Assembly (NCBI GenBank): GCA_022484685.1
Contig: JAKVKY010000003.1
Location: forward strand, 53,828 to 117,827
Direction: 5' to 3'
Origin: Acidaminococcaceae bacterium
Lineage (GTDB): Bacteria; Bacillota; Negativicutes; Acidaminococcales; Acidaminococcaceae
Length of the DNA stretch: 64,000 nt
In this document: piece by piece, positions 17,316 to 25,233 of the stretch
Position numbering within the stretch: position 1 is the stretch's first letter
How the letters are laid out: each line of letters begins with the position of its first letter
Translations under genes and position numbers: made by a program
The notes under the pieces: generated by a model
What the model was told of the DNA's origin: nothing
What the model saw: only the letters and a program-made list of their open reading frames with translations
The model's database searches: none

Positions 17316-18092
17316 TTATTTTTTATCAGGCAGAACCTGGCTGAGACAGCCAAGAGCGTTCAAGGTCCTGGGAAAACCAATATAAGGCAGGCACTGCGTC
17401 AGGGCTTCCAGTAAAATTTCTTTCGTATTGCCTACATTAACATTGCCCTGGATATGGGCCTTCAGTTGCGGCTCGCACCCGCCCAGGGACGCGATGGCAC
17501 ACAGGGTTAACATTTCCCGGTCCTGCAGGTTCAAAGTCTTACGGGTATAAGTATCGCCAAAACAAAAGGCGCTCAGATAATCCTGGATATGCTGTAAGTT
17601 TTCCGGCGCGGCGGCCCGCATCCTGGGTATCTGCTCGCCAAAAATCTGTGTTTGTACCGCGATACCTTTGTCCAGACGTGTTGCCTCATCCACCGTACTT
17701 TGATTTTCCAGCGGTAGTTTAATGCCTCTCTGCTGAAAAATTTTATTGACGATTCCCAGCGCTTCCACTACGTTAGGAAAACCCACATAGGGCGCAATCT
17801 GGTAAAGGGCTTCCTTGATTTGCACAGGGGTTGTGCCGGCATTAAGAGCGCCTTCGACCTGGATAGGTAAAAAATTATACTTTTGTGTAGCCGTCAAGGT
17901 AACGATGGCCAGCAGCGCCTTTTGCTGATCCGTCAAAAGATGCCCGTGCTGCTGTACCTCGCCTAACAGGAAACGATGAAAAGTACGGTCAAAATCCGGG
18001 TCAGTCTCCACCAAAGGCGAGATGATGCCGGGATAAATTTTCCGGACCCGTGCGGCCGTTAATTGTACGCGATCAATTTTAGATGTAGTCAT
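17316..18092 (-). CDS. Carboxymuconolactone decarboxylase-family protein, two CMD domains
   Basis: 258 residues. Two CMD repeats are visible: about 25-115 (LTDQQKALLAIVTLTATQKY, VQIKEALYQIAPYVGFPNVVEAL) and about 150-250 (NLQDREMLTLCAIASLGGCEPQLKAH, KEILLEALTQCLPYIGFPRTLNAL). This family contains AhpD-like peroxidase partners and decarboxylases. The CxxC of AhpD is absent and only single cysteines occur, so peroxidase activity is doubtful. It is the last gene of a leftward unit with tat genes and an exported flavoprotein, pointing to a redox or quinone-like substrate, but the reaction is unknown. Confidence 0.88.
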   Translation of the reverse strand: MTTSKIDRVQLTAARVRKIYPGIISPLVETDPDFDRTFHRFLLGEVQQHGHLLTDQQKALLAIVTLTATQKYNFLPIQVEGALNAGTTPVQIKEALYQIAPYVGFPNVVEALGIVNKIFQQRGIKLPLENQSTVDEATRLDKGIAVQTQIFGEQIPRMRAAAPENLQHIQDYLSAFCFGDTYTRKTLNLQDREMLTLCAIASLGGCEPQLKAHIQGNVNVGNTKEILLEALTQCLPYIGFPRTLNALGCLSQVLPDKK

Positions 18093-18194
18093 AGTATCCG
18101 TCCTTTACATAAATTATTTTCCCACAGTTACAGCTTAGACCCTGGAGCAAGGTCTAAGTCAAGTATTTTCTCCCGGCCAAAATTATATTGCTGC

Positions 18195-18938
18195 CTATTT
18201 TACCGGCAGCCTGCTGGAATGCGTACAGGTACGCAGGACCAGGATGCTCAGCTCGTAAAGCGCCAATAACGGCAGTGCCATCATGATCTGAGAAAGCACA
18301 TCCGGGGGTGTTAAAATCGCGGCTAAGATAAAAATCAGCAGGATGACATACCGCCTGGCCGCAGCCAAAGCCTGTACGCTCACCAGGCCTGTTTTGCCCA
18401 GGATATAGCAAACCACCGGCAGTTCAAAAGCCAGACCAAAAGGCAGGATAAAACCTAATAAGAAACTGACATAGGCGCTGATAGAAAGCATGGGTGTGGC
18501 AAAACCCTGACCGCTGTAAACGAAAAAGGAAATTGCCGCTAAAAATACTACCGCATAACCAAAACTAATCCCGATTACGAAAAGCAACAGTACGACCAGT
18601 GCCAGTTTCCTGGCATAACGTCTTTCTTCCTCATAAAGCGCCGGCCGGATAAATTCCCAGACCTGCCAGACAAACAGCGGCAGGGTTAACAGCACGGCTG
18701 CCAGCAGCGCCACCTTCATCTGAGCGCTTAAAGCTTCCGCCAGATTCACATAAATAAATTCTATACCCAGCTGGCGCACCGGGGCCGTCACTAACTGCAT
18801 CAGCGCTTCGCCCCGCCAGGTAAACAGAATCAGGAAAACCAACAGAGTGCCGCTGAGCCATACCAGCAAACGCCGCCGCAGTTCTTGTAGATGGATACTG
18901 AGCGGTACATCCTTTAACTCATTCTTTTTTAGCTGCAT
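18195..18938 (-). CDS. tatC: Twin-arginine translocase subunit TatC
   Basis: 247 residues from ATG 18938 (AAGGA 8 bases upstream, inside tatA). It is an integral membrane receptor for twin-arginine signal peptides with six hydrophobic segments. The family opening LSIHLQELRRRLL and a conserved FExPVV-like element (AFELPVVCY) are present. It overlaps tatA by 20 bases. Confidence 0.95.
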   Translation of the reverse strand: MQLKKNELKDVPLSIHLQELRRRLLVWLSGTLLVFLILFTWRGEALMQLVTAPVRQLGIEFIYVNLAEALSAQMKVALLAAVLLTLPLFVWQVWEFIRPALYEEERRYARKLALVVLLLFVIGISFGYAVVFLAAISFFVYSGQGFATPMLSISAYVSFLLGFILPFGLAFELPVVCYILGKTGLVSVQALAAARRYVILLIFILAAILTPPDVLSQIMMALPLLALYELSILVLRTCTHSSRLPVK

Positions 18939-19098
18939 AGGCCACATCCTTGACAGCCGTCTCATCCTTATGCATCTCTTCTTTAAATTCCCGCAGGCTG
19001 GTACCGATCGCCTTACCTAAACCGGCTACCCTGCCGCCGCCAAAAAGTACCAACGCAATTACCAGGATCAGTAACAATTCTGAAGTTCCTACTCGCAT
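18919..19098 (-). CDS. tatA: Twin-arginine translocase subunit TatA (59 residues)
   Basis: A short gene from ATG 19098 to the TGA at 18921-18919: MRVGTSELLLILVIALVLFG, then GGGRVAGLGKAIGTSLREFK and an acidic/basic tail. It has the standard TatA layout: an N-terminal membrane helix, an FG hinge, and an amphipathic helix (G-x-x-L-G-K-A-x-G). It polymerises to form the Tat pore. It overlaps tatB by 10 bases and tatC by 20, so the three are tightly coupled. Upstream is AGGAGG. Confidence 0.93.
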   Translation of the reverse strand: MRVGTSELLLILVIALVLFGGGRVAGLGKAIGTSLREFKEEMHKDETAVKDVAYAAKKE

Positions 19099-19262
19099 TT
19101 CTTTTCCTCCTCGTCTAAAGCTTTGACAAAATCATCGCGCAGACCGCCCAGGTGGCCATACACTCTGCCTAAACCACGCGCCGCCTTAGTTAAATCTTCT
19201 GGCCCTACCACTAAAAAAGCAATAGCCGCGATTAATAATAGTTCGTCCGTACCGATGCCCAT
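19089..19262 (-). CDS. tatB: TatB-like (or second TatA) subunit, 57 residues
   Basis: From ATG 19262, since the GTG at 19271 is fused to the AAGGAAG site. The sequence GIGTDELLLIAAIAFLVVGPEDLTKAARGLG has the L-V-V-G-P-E hinge typical of TatB, with a Glu in the membrane helix, but the tail is far shorter than in E. coli TatB. It probably works as the TatB partner of TatC. It sits between the Tat-signal flavoprotein and tatA. Confidence 0.85.
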   Translation of the reverse strand: MGIGTDELLLIAAIAFLVVGPEDLTKAARGLGRVYGHLGGLRDDFVKALDEEEKKCE

Positions 19263-19303
19263 CCGCAGCACTTCCTTTACACCTGCAACCTCAAGTTTCT
19301 GTC

Positions 19304-19987
19304 TTACAAACTTTTTCCCAGCTGATAAGCCTGGTCGGGGAACTTGCTCTGCTCAATCAGGGACCGGCTGCCGCAGCCAATGGCCAGGACCTTGCCCATA
19401 TCTTTCCAGTTCATGTAGCGTACCAGGGTATCGTAATGATCCACCAGGGCGCTCATGGTCCAATCAGCGCTGTTATAAGCCGTCGCCATCAGCAAAGATT
19501 TTTTACCGGCAATACGTCCGGTCCGGGAATAGAAACGGTCCACGATAGTCTTCAACTGCGCAGACATACCGTAATAATAGAGCGGCGTTACCAGGACGAT
19601 CATATCACAATCCACCAGTTTCTGAATCAGCTTATTCTCAATCGCGTCCTTCTGGACGCAGGGACCGTTCATCCCGCAGGCATCACAACCCAGGCAGGGA
19701 TGAATATCTTCAAAAGCCGCATTAAAGCGGAAAACTTCATGCCCGGCAGCCTGGGCCCCTTCAATAAATTTGTCTGCCAATAAGGCAGAAGTACCTGCCT
19801 TATGAGGACTTCCTGTTACCACGACAATTTTCATACCTTTCCCTCCCTGACTTTTACTTACACCTGCGGCTGGCGCTGCGCCTGCAGCCCTGTTATCCCC
19901 ACCGCCCAACATGGAAACACCGCAGCCGCTTAAAAATAGGGTAAGCATACCCGCGCCGCTGACTTTAATAAATTCACGTCTGTCCAT
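19304..19987 (-). CDS. Tat-exported flavodoxin-fold NAD(P)H:FMN-type oxidoreductase, likely lipoprotein
   Basis: 227 residues from ATG 19987 (AAGGAGG, 8-base spacing). The N-terminus MDRREFIKVSGAGMLTLFLSGC is a twin-arginine signal with a lipobox-like LSGC, suggesting export folded and then membrane anchoring. The mature domain (about 53-227) is a NADPH-dependent FMN reductase / iron-sulfur flavoprotein fold: VVVTGSPHKAGTSALL (phosphate loop), a CLGCDACGMNGPC cysteine cluster, and TPLYYYGMSAQLKTIVDRF. It lies directly upstream of tatBAC, so these Tat genes may serve mainly this cofactor-loaded protein. The electron donor is not evident. It overlaps the upstream small gene by 14 bases. Confidence 0.9.
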   Translation of the reverse strand: MDRREFIKVSGAGMLTLFLSGCGVSMLGGGDNRAAGAAPAAGVSKSQGGKGMKIVVVTGSPHKAGTSALLADKFIEGAQAAGHEVFRFNAAFEDIHPCLGCDACGMNGPCVQKDAIENKLIQKLVDCDMIVLVTPLYYYGMSAQLKTIVDRFYSRTGRIAGKKSLLMATAYNSADWTMSALVDHYDTLVRYMNWKDMGKVLAIGCGSRSLIEQSKFPDQAYQLGKSL

Positions 19988-20171
19988 CGGAGAAACCTCC
20001 TTCATCTTTGTGTTCCTGTAAAAACTTAAAAATCCTATAATCTAACTGGTCCAACTGTTGTTGCTGTTGATGAATATGCTCCAGTAACTGGCAGCGCTGT
20101 TCTTTTAATAATCTTAAGGGCTCGGGAATAATTACTACTCCCAGTAGCGAATTTTCCGTTCTTTTTGGCAC
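19974..20171 (-). CDS. Small coiled-coil protein of unknown function
   Basis: 65 residues from GTG 20171, which has AAGGAGGG 6 bases upstream. The region upstream in frame is a terminator hairpin, so longer starts are unlikely. The sequence is a Gln/Leu-rich helix (PEPLRLLKEQRCQLLEHI, then HQQQQQLDQLDYRIFKFLQ) that looks like the C-terminal coiled coil of MerR-type regulators, but no DNA-binding part is present. It overlaps the flavoprotein gene by 14 bases and is probably its first operon partner. Function unknown. Confidence 0.6.
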   Translation of the reverse strand: MPKRTENSLLGVVIIPEPLRLLKEQRCQLLEHIHQQQQQLDQLDYRIFKFLQEHKDEGGFSDGQT

Positions 20172-20189
20172 CGGCGTCCCTCCTTCGCA

Positions 20190-20244
20190 TAAAAAATGCA
20201 GGCCCCCGGTCCAAGGTCTTTGCCTTGTTCCGTTTGCCTGCATT
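20190..20244 (-). terminator. Terminator/attenuator between LysR and the tat unit
   Basis: AATGCAGGC pairs with GCCTGCATT across about 32 bases, with an inner CAAGG/CCTTG hairpin, followed on the minus strand by six T residues. It ends LysR transcription or attenuates read-through into the tat genes. Confidence 0.8.
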
Positions 20245-20275
20245 ATAAAACGCAACTATTGTACATGTCTAATAC

Positions 20276-21172
20276 CTATTTTCTTGTCTTGCCCATGCTT
20301 AAAAAGCATTTAGCAAATTCAAGGAACCTGTTCACCGTTAAACTGAGCGGCTGTTCTTTCCGCCAAAAAAGTGCCACATGCCCTTCCACCGGCGGATCTA
20401 AAGGCCGGAAAGCCAGTTTAGCGGTATCCCAGAAATATTTTACGCCCTGCACCGACAAGGAACGTCCCAAACCGTTATAAACCATTAAGGCCGCATTAGT
20501 CGGCAGGTTACTGGTAAAAACCATCTGCAGCTTATCATAGTTTTCGCCAAACCAACTCTTCAAATCGGCAGAATTCCGGAACCGGGTGGCAAAAGTCACC
20601 GGTGCATCCAGTAAATCGACCGCCTTAACTTTTTCCTGCCGGGCCAAAGGATCATCGGCGCGCATAACCACGCCCCATCTTTCCAAGCCGGACAAACGTA
20701 CGAACACAAACTTGTCTACATTGATAGGTTCCATCATGAGACCGATATCAATCAGGCCACGTTCCATCCGTTCCTGCACCACATCTGCCGTACCGGTAAA
20801 AAGATCAAAAGTTACCAGTGGGTATTTTTTATGAAAGGCCACAATAATCTCTGTCAGTTCCTGCATCGCCGTCAATTCACCGCAGCCAAAACAGATAGTG
20901 CCTGCCAGTTGTTTTTCCTGTTCCAAAAGCTCGCCGGCAGTTTTATCCACCAGGCTGACAATCTCCTCCGCCCGGCGGCGCAACAGGATACCTTCGTTTG
21001 TCAGGGTAATCGTACGCTTACCCCGGACAAACAGACGCACCCCCACCTCTTCTTCGAGCTGGGCCAGTTGCCGGCTCAAAGTAGGCTGGGTAATATGCAA
21101 AACCTCTGCAGCTTTGGTGATATTTCCTTCCCGGGCCACGGTCAGGAAATATTGCAGCACCCTGATTTCCAT
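20276..21172 (-). CDS. LysR-family transcriptional regulator
   Basis: 298 residues. N-terminal winged helix-turn-helix (MEIRVLQYFLTVAREGNITKA, then LHITQPTLSRQLAQLEEEVG; about 1-60), followed by a periplasmic-binding-like effector domain. It resembles the YofA/GltC group. The GGDEF-type gene lies 8 bases upstream and the tat unit downstream past a terminator. Its targets are unknown. Confidence 0.92.
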   Translation of the reverse strand: MEIRVLQYFLTVAREGNITKAAEVLHITQPTLSRQLAQLEEEVGVRLFVRGKRTITLTNEGILLRRRAEEIVSLVDKTAGELLEQEKQLAGTICFGCGELTAMQELTEIIVAFHKKYPLVTFDLFTGTADVVQERMERGLIDIGLMMEPINVDKFVFVRLSGLERWGVVMRADDPLARQEKVKAVDLLDAPVTFATRFRNSADLKSWFGENYDKLQMVFTSNLPTNAALMVYNGLGRSLSVQGVKYFWDTAKLAFRPLDPPVEGHVALFWRKEQPLSLTVNRFLEFAKCFLSMGKTRK

Positions 21173-21180
21173 GCTCCTGC

Positions 21181-22077
21181 TTACTTCGCTTTCTTCCGCG
21201 CGTCCTTACCGGCATATAACCTGTGATCGGCCAGATCAAACAACTGGGCCCACTCCCAGGTATCCGGCGGTAGTTCTTCGCTGCTGGCCACGCCAAAACT
21301 CATGCTGAAACTAAAATGTACTTCCGGTTTATAGTAGCAAATCTTGCGCATCTCCTGGTAATGCTTGGCAATCATCTGCTGAAATTCCTGTCCCGGCAGA
21401 CCGCAGCCGATAATCAGCATCTCATCGCCACCGTAGCGGATGACCAGACGCTCCTTATTTTTCTCCCGGCTGTTAAAATGCAGCTTCCAGAACGAAGCCA
21501 CATCTTTAAGCAGATAATCGCCGGCCTGGTGGCCGTATTGATCGTTAGTAGCCTTAAAATCATCCAGGTCCAGGATAGCTACATTGACCGTCAGATGTTC
21601 TTCATGGCAACAGGTCAGGGACGGGACAAAATGCTCGTCCAAAAAACGCCGGTTATACAAACGGGTCAAAGGATCCGTCACCAGCATATCGTTATGGCTG
21701 TTAATAAACCGGGCAATCCTGTCCCGCTGGCTGTCCTCAGCCATAAAATCCTTGGTCACATCCGCCACCAGTTCCAGGATCCTGGGTTTTTCATCAATCT
21801 CCACGTAACGGGAAACAACAAAAAAAGCTTTTTTGTCGGCAAATTCAATCTTATAGGCATTACGTTTAGTCTGCAGGGCCCGGACTGAAGTACAATTTTC
21901 GCAGCGTTCACAACGACCCCAGATGGAACCGCAGATCTCGTCGGTCTCCAGATTATTGCTGGCATCACAAATCCGGCGCCGTACCGGGTTCACCAGTCGT
22001 ACCACATCATATTCTTCCTGGGCCATCTTCATCACGGCCTGGATTTCTTCCCAAGTGTAGCCACAACGCATTGCCAT
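21181..22077 (-). CDS. Cytoplasmic GGDEF-type protein with N-terminal cysteine cluster
   Basis: 298 residues from ATG 22077 (GGGG 9 bases upstream; the TTG at 22092 lies inside that site). There are no membrane segments. The N-terminal 110 residues look PAS-like and carry five cysteines: Cys37, Cys49, Cys56, Cys59, Cys62 (C-x6-C-x2-C-x2-C at the end), suggesting metal, iron-sulfur or redox sensing. The C-terminal GGDEF domain has DPLTRLYNRR, LDLDDFKATNDQYGH, and RYGGDEM at 214-220. The final Phe of GGDEF is Met, which many active cyclases tolerate (GGDEL/M), so c-di-GMP synthesis remains possible. Confidence 0.85.
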   Translation of the reverse strand: MAMRCGYTWEEIQAVMKMAQEEYDVVRLVNPVRRRICDASNNLETDEICGSIWGRCERCENCTSVRALQTKRNAYKIEFADKKAFFVVSRYVEIDEKPRILELVADVTKDFMAEDSQRDRIARFINSHNDMLVTDPLTRLYNRRFLDEHFVPSLTCCHEEHLTVNVAILDLDDFKATNDQYGHQAGDYLLKDVASFWKLHFNSREKNKERLVIRYGGDEMLIIGCGLPGQEFQQMIAKHYQEMRKICYYKPEVHFSFSMSFGVASSEELPPDTWEWAQLFDLADHRLYAGKDARKKAK

Positions 22078-22291
22078 TTCATTGCACCCCAATCTAGTTT
22101 CACGTACACAATTCTAATATCTACCTTATTCTAACATAAAAAGTGTAAACTGCAATATTATGTTTTTCCACAATTTACATAGGTTACCCAGCTGCTACCA
22201 GTACAGATTTTTAGTTTGTATCTCAGAAGACCGGCGGCAGCTTCTTTCTAGTTATTCTCATTATTATTTGTGAATTATTTGGCAAGATGAC

Positions 22292-22320
22292 TTTCATATC
22301 AGGACATTTTCAGTTATAAT
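22292..22320 (+). promoter_or_regulatory. Probable promoter of the kor operon
   Basis: A perfect TATAAT at 22315-22320, with a weak TTTCAT 17 bases upstream, lies about 70 bases before the ferredoxin start. The rest of the 22078-22392 gap shows no gene or clear structure. Confidence 0.5.
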
Positions 22321-22392
22321 ATAGGTAAGCATGATTGATTGCGACGAAGCAAAGAGTCTTAAAAAAATAGTTTTTGAAAAGGAGGTAGTACA

Positions 22393-22581
22393 GTGAGTCT
22401 CAAACTTTATAGTAACCGGTGCAAAGGTTGTGGCATCTGTGTCAACTTCTGCCCCAAGAAAGTTCTGGAAGTAACAGAACTGGAAAAATGTGCCGTCATT
22501 AAGGGCAAAGAGAAAGATTGCATTAAATGCGGTCAGTGCGAATTGCGTTGTCCCGACTACGCCATCTTTGTAGAAAAGTAA
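22393..22581 (+). CDS. korD: 2-oxoacid:ferredoxin oxidoreductase delta (ferredoxin) subunit
   Basis: 62 residues from GTG 22393 (AAGGAGG 7-8 bases upstream). It has two classical 4Fe-4S motifs, CKGCGICVNFCPKK and CIKCGQCELRCPDY. As first gene of korDABC it takes electrons from the TPP-bound intermediate. Confidence 0.93.
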   Translation: MSLKLYSNRCKGCGICVNFCPKKVLEVTELEKCAVIKGKEKDCIKCGQCELRCPDYAIFVEK

Positions 22582-22595
22582 AAGGAGTGAAACAT

Positions 22596-23732
22596 ATGTC
22601 AAGAATTCTACTGTTACAAGGTAACCAGGCAGTAGTCGAGGGTGCCATCGCGGCCGGCGTAAAATTTTTCGGCGGCTATCCTATCACCCCTTCTACTGAG
22701 ATAGCTGAACAACTGGCTGACCGTCTGCCTAAGGTCGGCGGCAAGTTCATGCAGATGGAAGATGAAATTGCTGGTCTGGGCGCCGTCATCGGTGCTTCCA
22801 TGGCCGGCTGCAAAGTAATGGACGCTACCAGCGGCCCGGGCTTTTCTTTGAAACAAGAAATGCTGGGTATGGCCTGCAGCGCTGAAATTCCTCTCGTACT
22901 CGTGAACGTACAACGTGTAGGTCCGTCCACCGGTCAGCCCACCAGCCCCTCTCAGGGCGATGTGATGCAGACCCGCTGGGGCACCCACGGCGATCATTGG
23001 CTGATCGTGTTATCCCCGGCCAGCGTTCCTGAAACTTTTGATATCACTTTGAGAGCTTACGAGCTCAGTGAAAAATATCGTTGCCCGGTCATCATCCTGA
23101 TGGATGAGATCGTCGGCCATATGCGTGAAAAGATTGTCCTGCCCGATGATTACAGCAAGATCCCGCAGGCACAGCGCAAGGGTCCTTCCAAGAAACCGGA
23201 AGACTGGAAAGCTTATGCTACCGATGCCTCCCTGGTTCCGGAATTTGCTCCCTATGGTACCGGCTATCGTTGGCACATTACCGGCCTGGTTCACGACGAG
23301 ACCGGCTTCCCCAAAGGAACTCCGGCGGCTACCATCGCTGCTCAGGACCGTCTGCGTGATAAACTGATGAAACATCTGGATGATATCGTTACGGTGGAAA
23401 ACTACAAGATGGAGGACGCCGAATTTGCAGTTGTAGCTTACGGCGGCGCTTCCCGTTCCGTTTACGAAGCTGTCGATATGGCTCGTAAGGAAGGCTTAAA
23501 AGTTGGTTTCTTCCGTCCTATTACCATCTGGCCGTTTGCTGACAAACAAGTCAAGGCTCTGGCCGGCAAGGTTAAGGGCATCCTGGTACACGAACTGAAC
23601 GACGGCCAGTATGTGCTGGAAGTTGAACGCGCCGTAGCAGGCAAGGTACCTGTTCATTTCTATGGCAAGTACGATAACGAATCGGCTACCCCGGAACAAG
23701 TGCTAGCCGCTATTAAAAAGGCCATGGCCTGA
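22596..23732 (+). CDS. korA: 2-oxoglutarate:ferredoxin oxidoreductase, alpha subunit
   Basis: 378 residues from ATG 22596 (AAGGAG 8 bases upstream). The pyrimidine-binding TPP domain opens with GAIAAGVKFFGGYPITPSTE; the middle has DEIAGLGAVIGASMAG and SGPGFSLKQE, then a C-terminal transketolase-like domain. With KorB/C/D it makes succinyl-CoA from 2-oxoglutarate with reduction of ferredoxin, or the reverse. Substrate is assigned from gene order and size; branched-chain 2-oxoacids (Vor) cannot be excluded. Confidence 0.92.
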   Translation: MSRILLLQGNQAVVEGAIAAGVKFFGGYPITPSTEIAEQLADRLPKVGGKFMQMEDEIAGLGAVIGASMAGCKVMDATSGPGFSLKQEMLGMACSAEIPLVLVNVQRVGPSTGQPTSPSQGDVMQTRWGTHGDHWLIVLSPASVPETFDITLRAYELSEKYRCPVIILMDEIVGHMREKIVLPDDYSKIPQAQRKGPSKKPEDWKAYATDASLVPEFAPYGTGYRWHITGLVHDETGFPKGTPAATIAAQDRLRDKLMKHLDDIVTVENYKMEDAEFAVVAYGGASRSVYEAVDMARKEGLKVGFFRPITIWPFADKQVKALAGKVKGILVHELNDGQYVLEVERAVAGKVPVHFYGKYDNESATPEQVLAAIKKAMA

Positions 23733-23750
23733 TGCAGGAGGAGATAACAA

Positions 23751-24575
23751 ATGAGCGAAGCTTTAATTAATAAATATTTTCGTCCGGGTCGCCTGCCTCA
23801 CATCTGGTGCCCTGGTTGCGGCAACGGTATCATTACCGGCGCCATTGTCAAAGCTATTGATAAACAAGGTTTAGCCAAAGATGATGTAGCCATCATCTCC
23901 GGTATCGGCTGCAGCAGCCGTGCCAGCGGTTATCTGGATTTTAACACCGCCAACACGCTGCATGGCAGGGCTCTGCCCATTGCCAGCGGCCTCAAGATGG
24001 GCAACCCCAAGCTGCACGTCATCGTCGTTACCGGTGATGGCGACGCCAGCGCTATCGGCGGCAACCATCTGATTCACGCCGCCCGTCGTAACATCGACCT
24101 GACGGTAGTTATGTATAACAACAGCATCTACGGCATGACCGGCGGTCAGTATTCCCCCATGACTCCCCACGGAGCTAAGGCTACCACCGCTCCTTACGGC
24201 AACGTAGAGCGTGCCTTTGATATTCCGGAACTGGTAAAAGCTTCCGGCGCTACCTTTGTAGGCCGCGGCACCACGTTCCACACCCTGCAGCTCATTGATC
24301 TGATTGCCCAGGGCATCGCTCACAAGGGCTTCAGCTTCATCGAAGTTGTCAGCGCCTGCCCGATTTCTTTCGGCCGTCAGAACAAGATGGGCGGTCCGGC
24401 TAAGATGCTGGAGTGGCAGCGTGACCACGGCGTCATGAAAGCTGCCTGGGACAAGATGACGGCTGAGCAAAGAGCCGGCAAGTTCCCCATCGGCGTACTC
24501 TATGAGGACAACAATACCCAGGAATACACCGAAGCTTATGACGAATTGATTAAACGTGCACAGGGGGGTAAATAA
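23751..24575 (+). CDS. korB: 2-oxoglutarate:ferredoxin oxidoreductase, beta subunit
   Basis: 274 residues, binds the TPP pyrophosphate: VVTGDGDASAIGG followed by VVMYNNSIYGMTGGQ is the GDG...NN motif. The WCPGCGNG start is typical for KorB. AGGAGGAG lies before the ATG. The korC ATG follows the stop by one base. Confidence 0.94.
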   Translation: MSEALINKYFRPGRLPHIWCPGCGNGIITGAIVKAIDKQGLAKDDVAIISGIGCSSRASGYLDFNTANTLHGRALPIASGLKMGNPKLHVIVVTGDGDASAIGGNHLIHAARRNIDLTVVMYNNSIYGMTGGQYSPMTPHGAKATTAPYGNVERAFDIPELVKASGATFVGRGTTFHTLQLIDLIAQGIAHKGFSFIEVVSACPISFGRQNKMGGPAKMLEWQRDHGVMKAAWDKMTAEQRAGKFPIGVLYEDNNTQEYTEAYDELIKRAQGGK

Positions 24576-24576
24576 C

Positions 24577-25113
24577 ATGAAGCATGAATTCCGTTTCTCC
24601 GGCACCGGCGGCCAGGGTTTAATCACGGCCGGCATTATTCTGGCAGAAGCTGCGCTCCTGGATGGCAAGTTAGCTATTCAGTCCCAGTCTTATGGTCCTG
24701 AAGCCCGTGGCGGTTCCTCCAAGGCCGAAGTCATCGTCAGCGACGAGACCATTCATTTCCCCCGGGTTACTCATCCTAATGTTTTGCTGGTTATGAGCCA
24801 GGAAGCTGCTAACAAGTTTAGCAAGGACCTGAGCAAGGAATCCGTAGTGGTTACCGATACGCTGTTCGTAAAAGAAGTTCCCGGTTTTACCGGCAAACGT
24901 TACGACCTGCCTATCACCCACACCGCTACCGAAACCTGCGGCAAAGTTCTATTTGCCAACATCGTAGCCCTGGGCGCTATCGTGGCCCTGACCAAATGCG
25001 TCAGCGAAGATGCCATTGTTAAAGCCGTATTGCACCGCGTTCCGAAGGGAACTGAGGAAGCCAACAAGAAAGCTTTAAAAGCCGGCATGGATTTAATTAA
25101 GAATCACAAATAA
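24577..25113 (+). CDS. korC: 2-oxoglutarate:ferredoxin oxidoreductase, gamma subunit
   Basis: 178 residues from ATG 24577 (GGGGGG in the korB end serves as binding site). The pyruvate/ketoisovalerate oxidoreductase catalytic domain shows FSGTGGQGLITAGIILAEAA and QSYGPEARGGSSKAEV. Last gene of the operon. Confidence 0.93.
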   Translation: MKHEFRFSGTGGQGLITAGIILAEAALLDGKLAIQSQSYGPEARGGSSKAEVIVSDETIHFPRVTHPNVLLVMSQEAANKFSKDLSKESVVVTDTLFVKEVPGFTGKRYDLPITHTATETCGKVLFANIVALGAIVALTKCVSEDAIVKAVLHRVPKGTEEANKKALKAGMDLIKNHK

Positions 25114-25129
25114 GTTTTAGGTAAAAACT

Positions 25130-25164
25130 AAGCGGACAGATTTTTATAATCTGTCCGCTTTTTG
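25130..25164. terminator. Terminator between kor operon and TonB receptor
   Basis: AAGCGGACAGATT pairs with AATCTGTCCGCTT around TTTAT, followed by T residues. Confidence 0.88.
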
Positions 25165-25233
25165 CGTTTATAAAAAGAAAATATGAAATTGAAAACCGCT
25201 GCGCTCTTAAAAAATGGCATCCAACCAGCGCTG

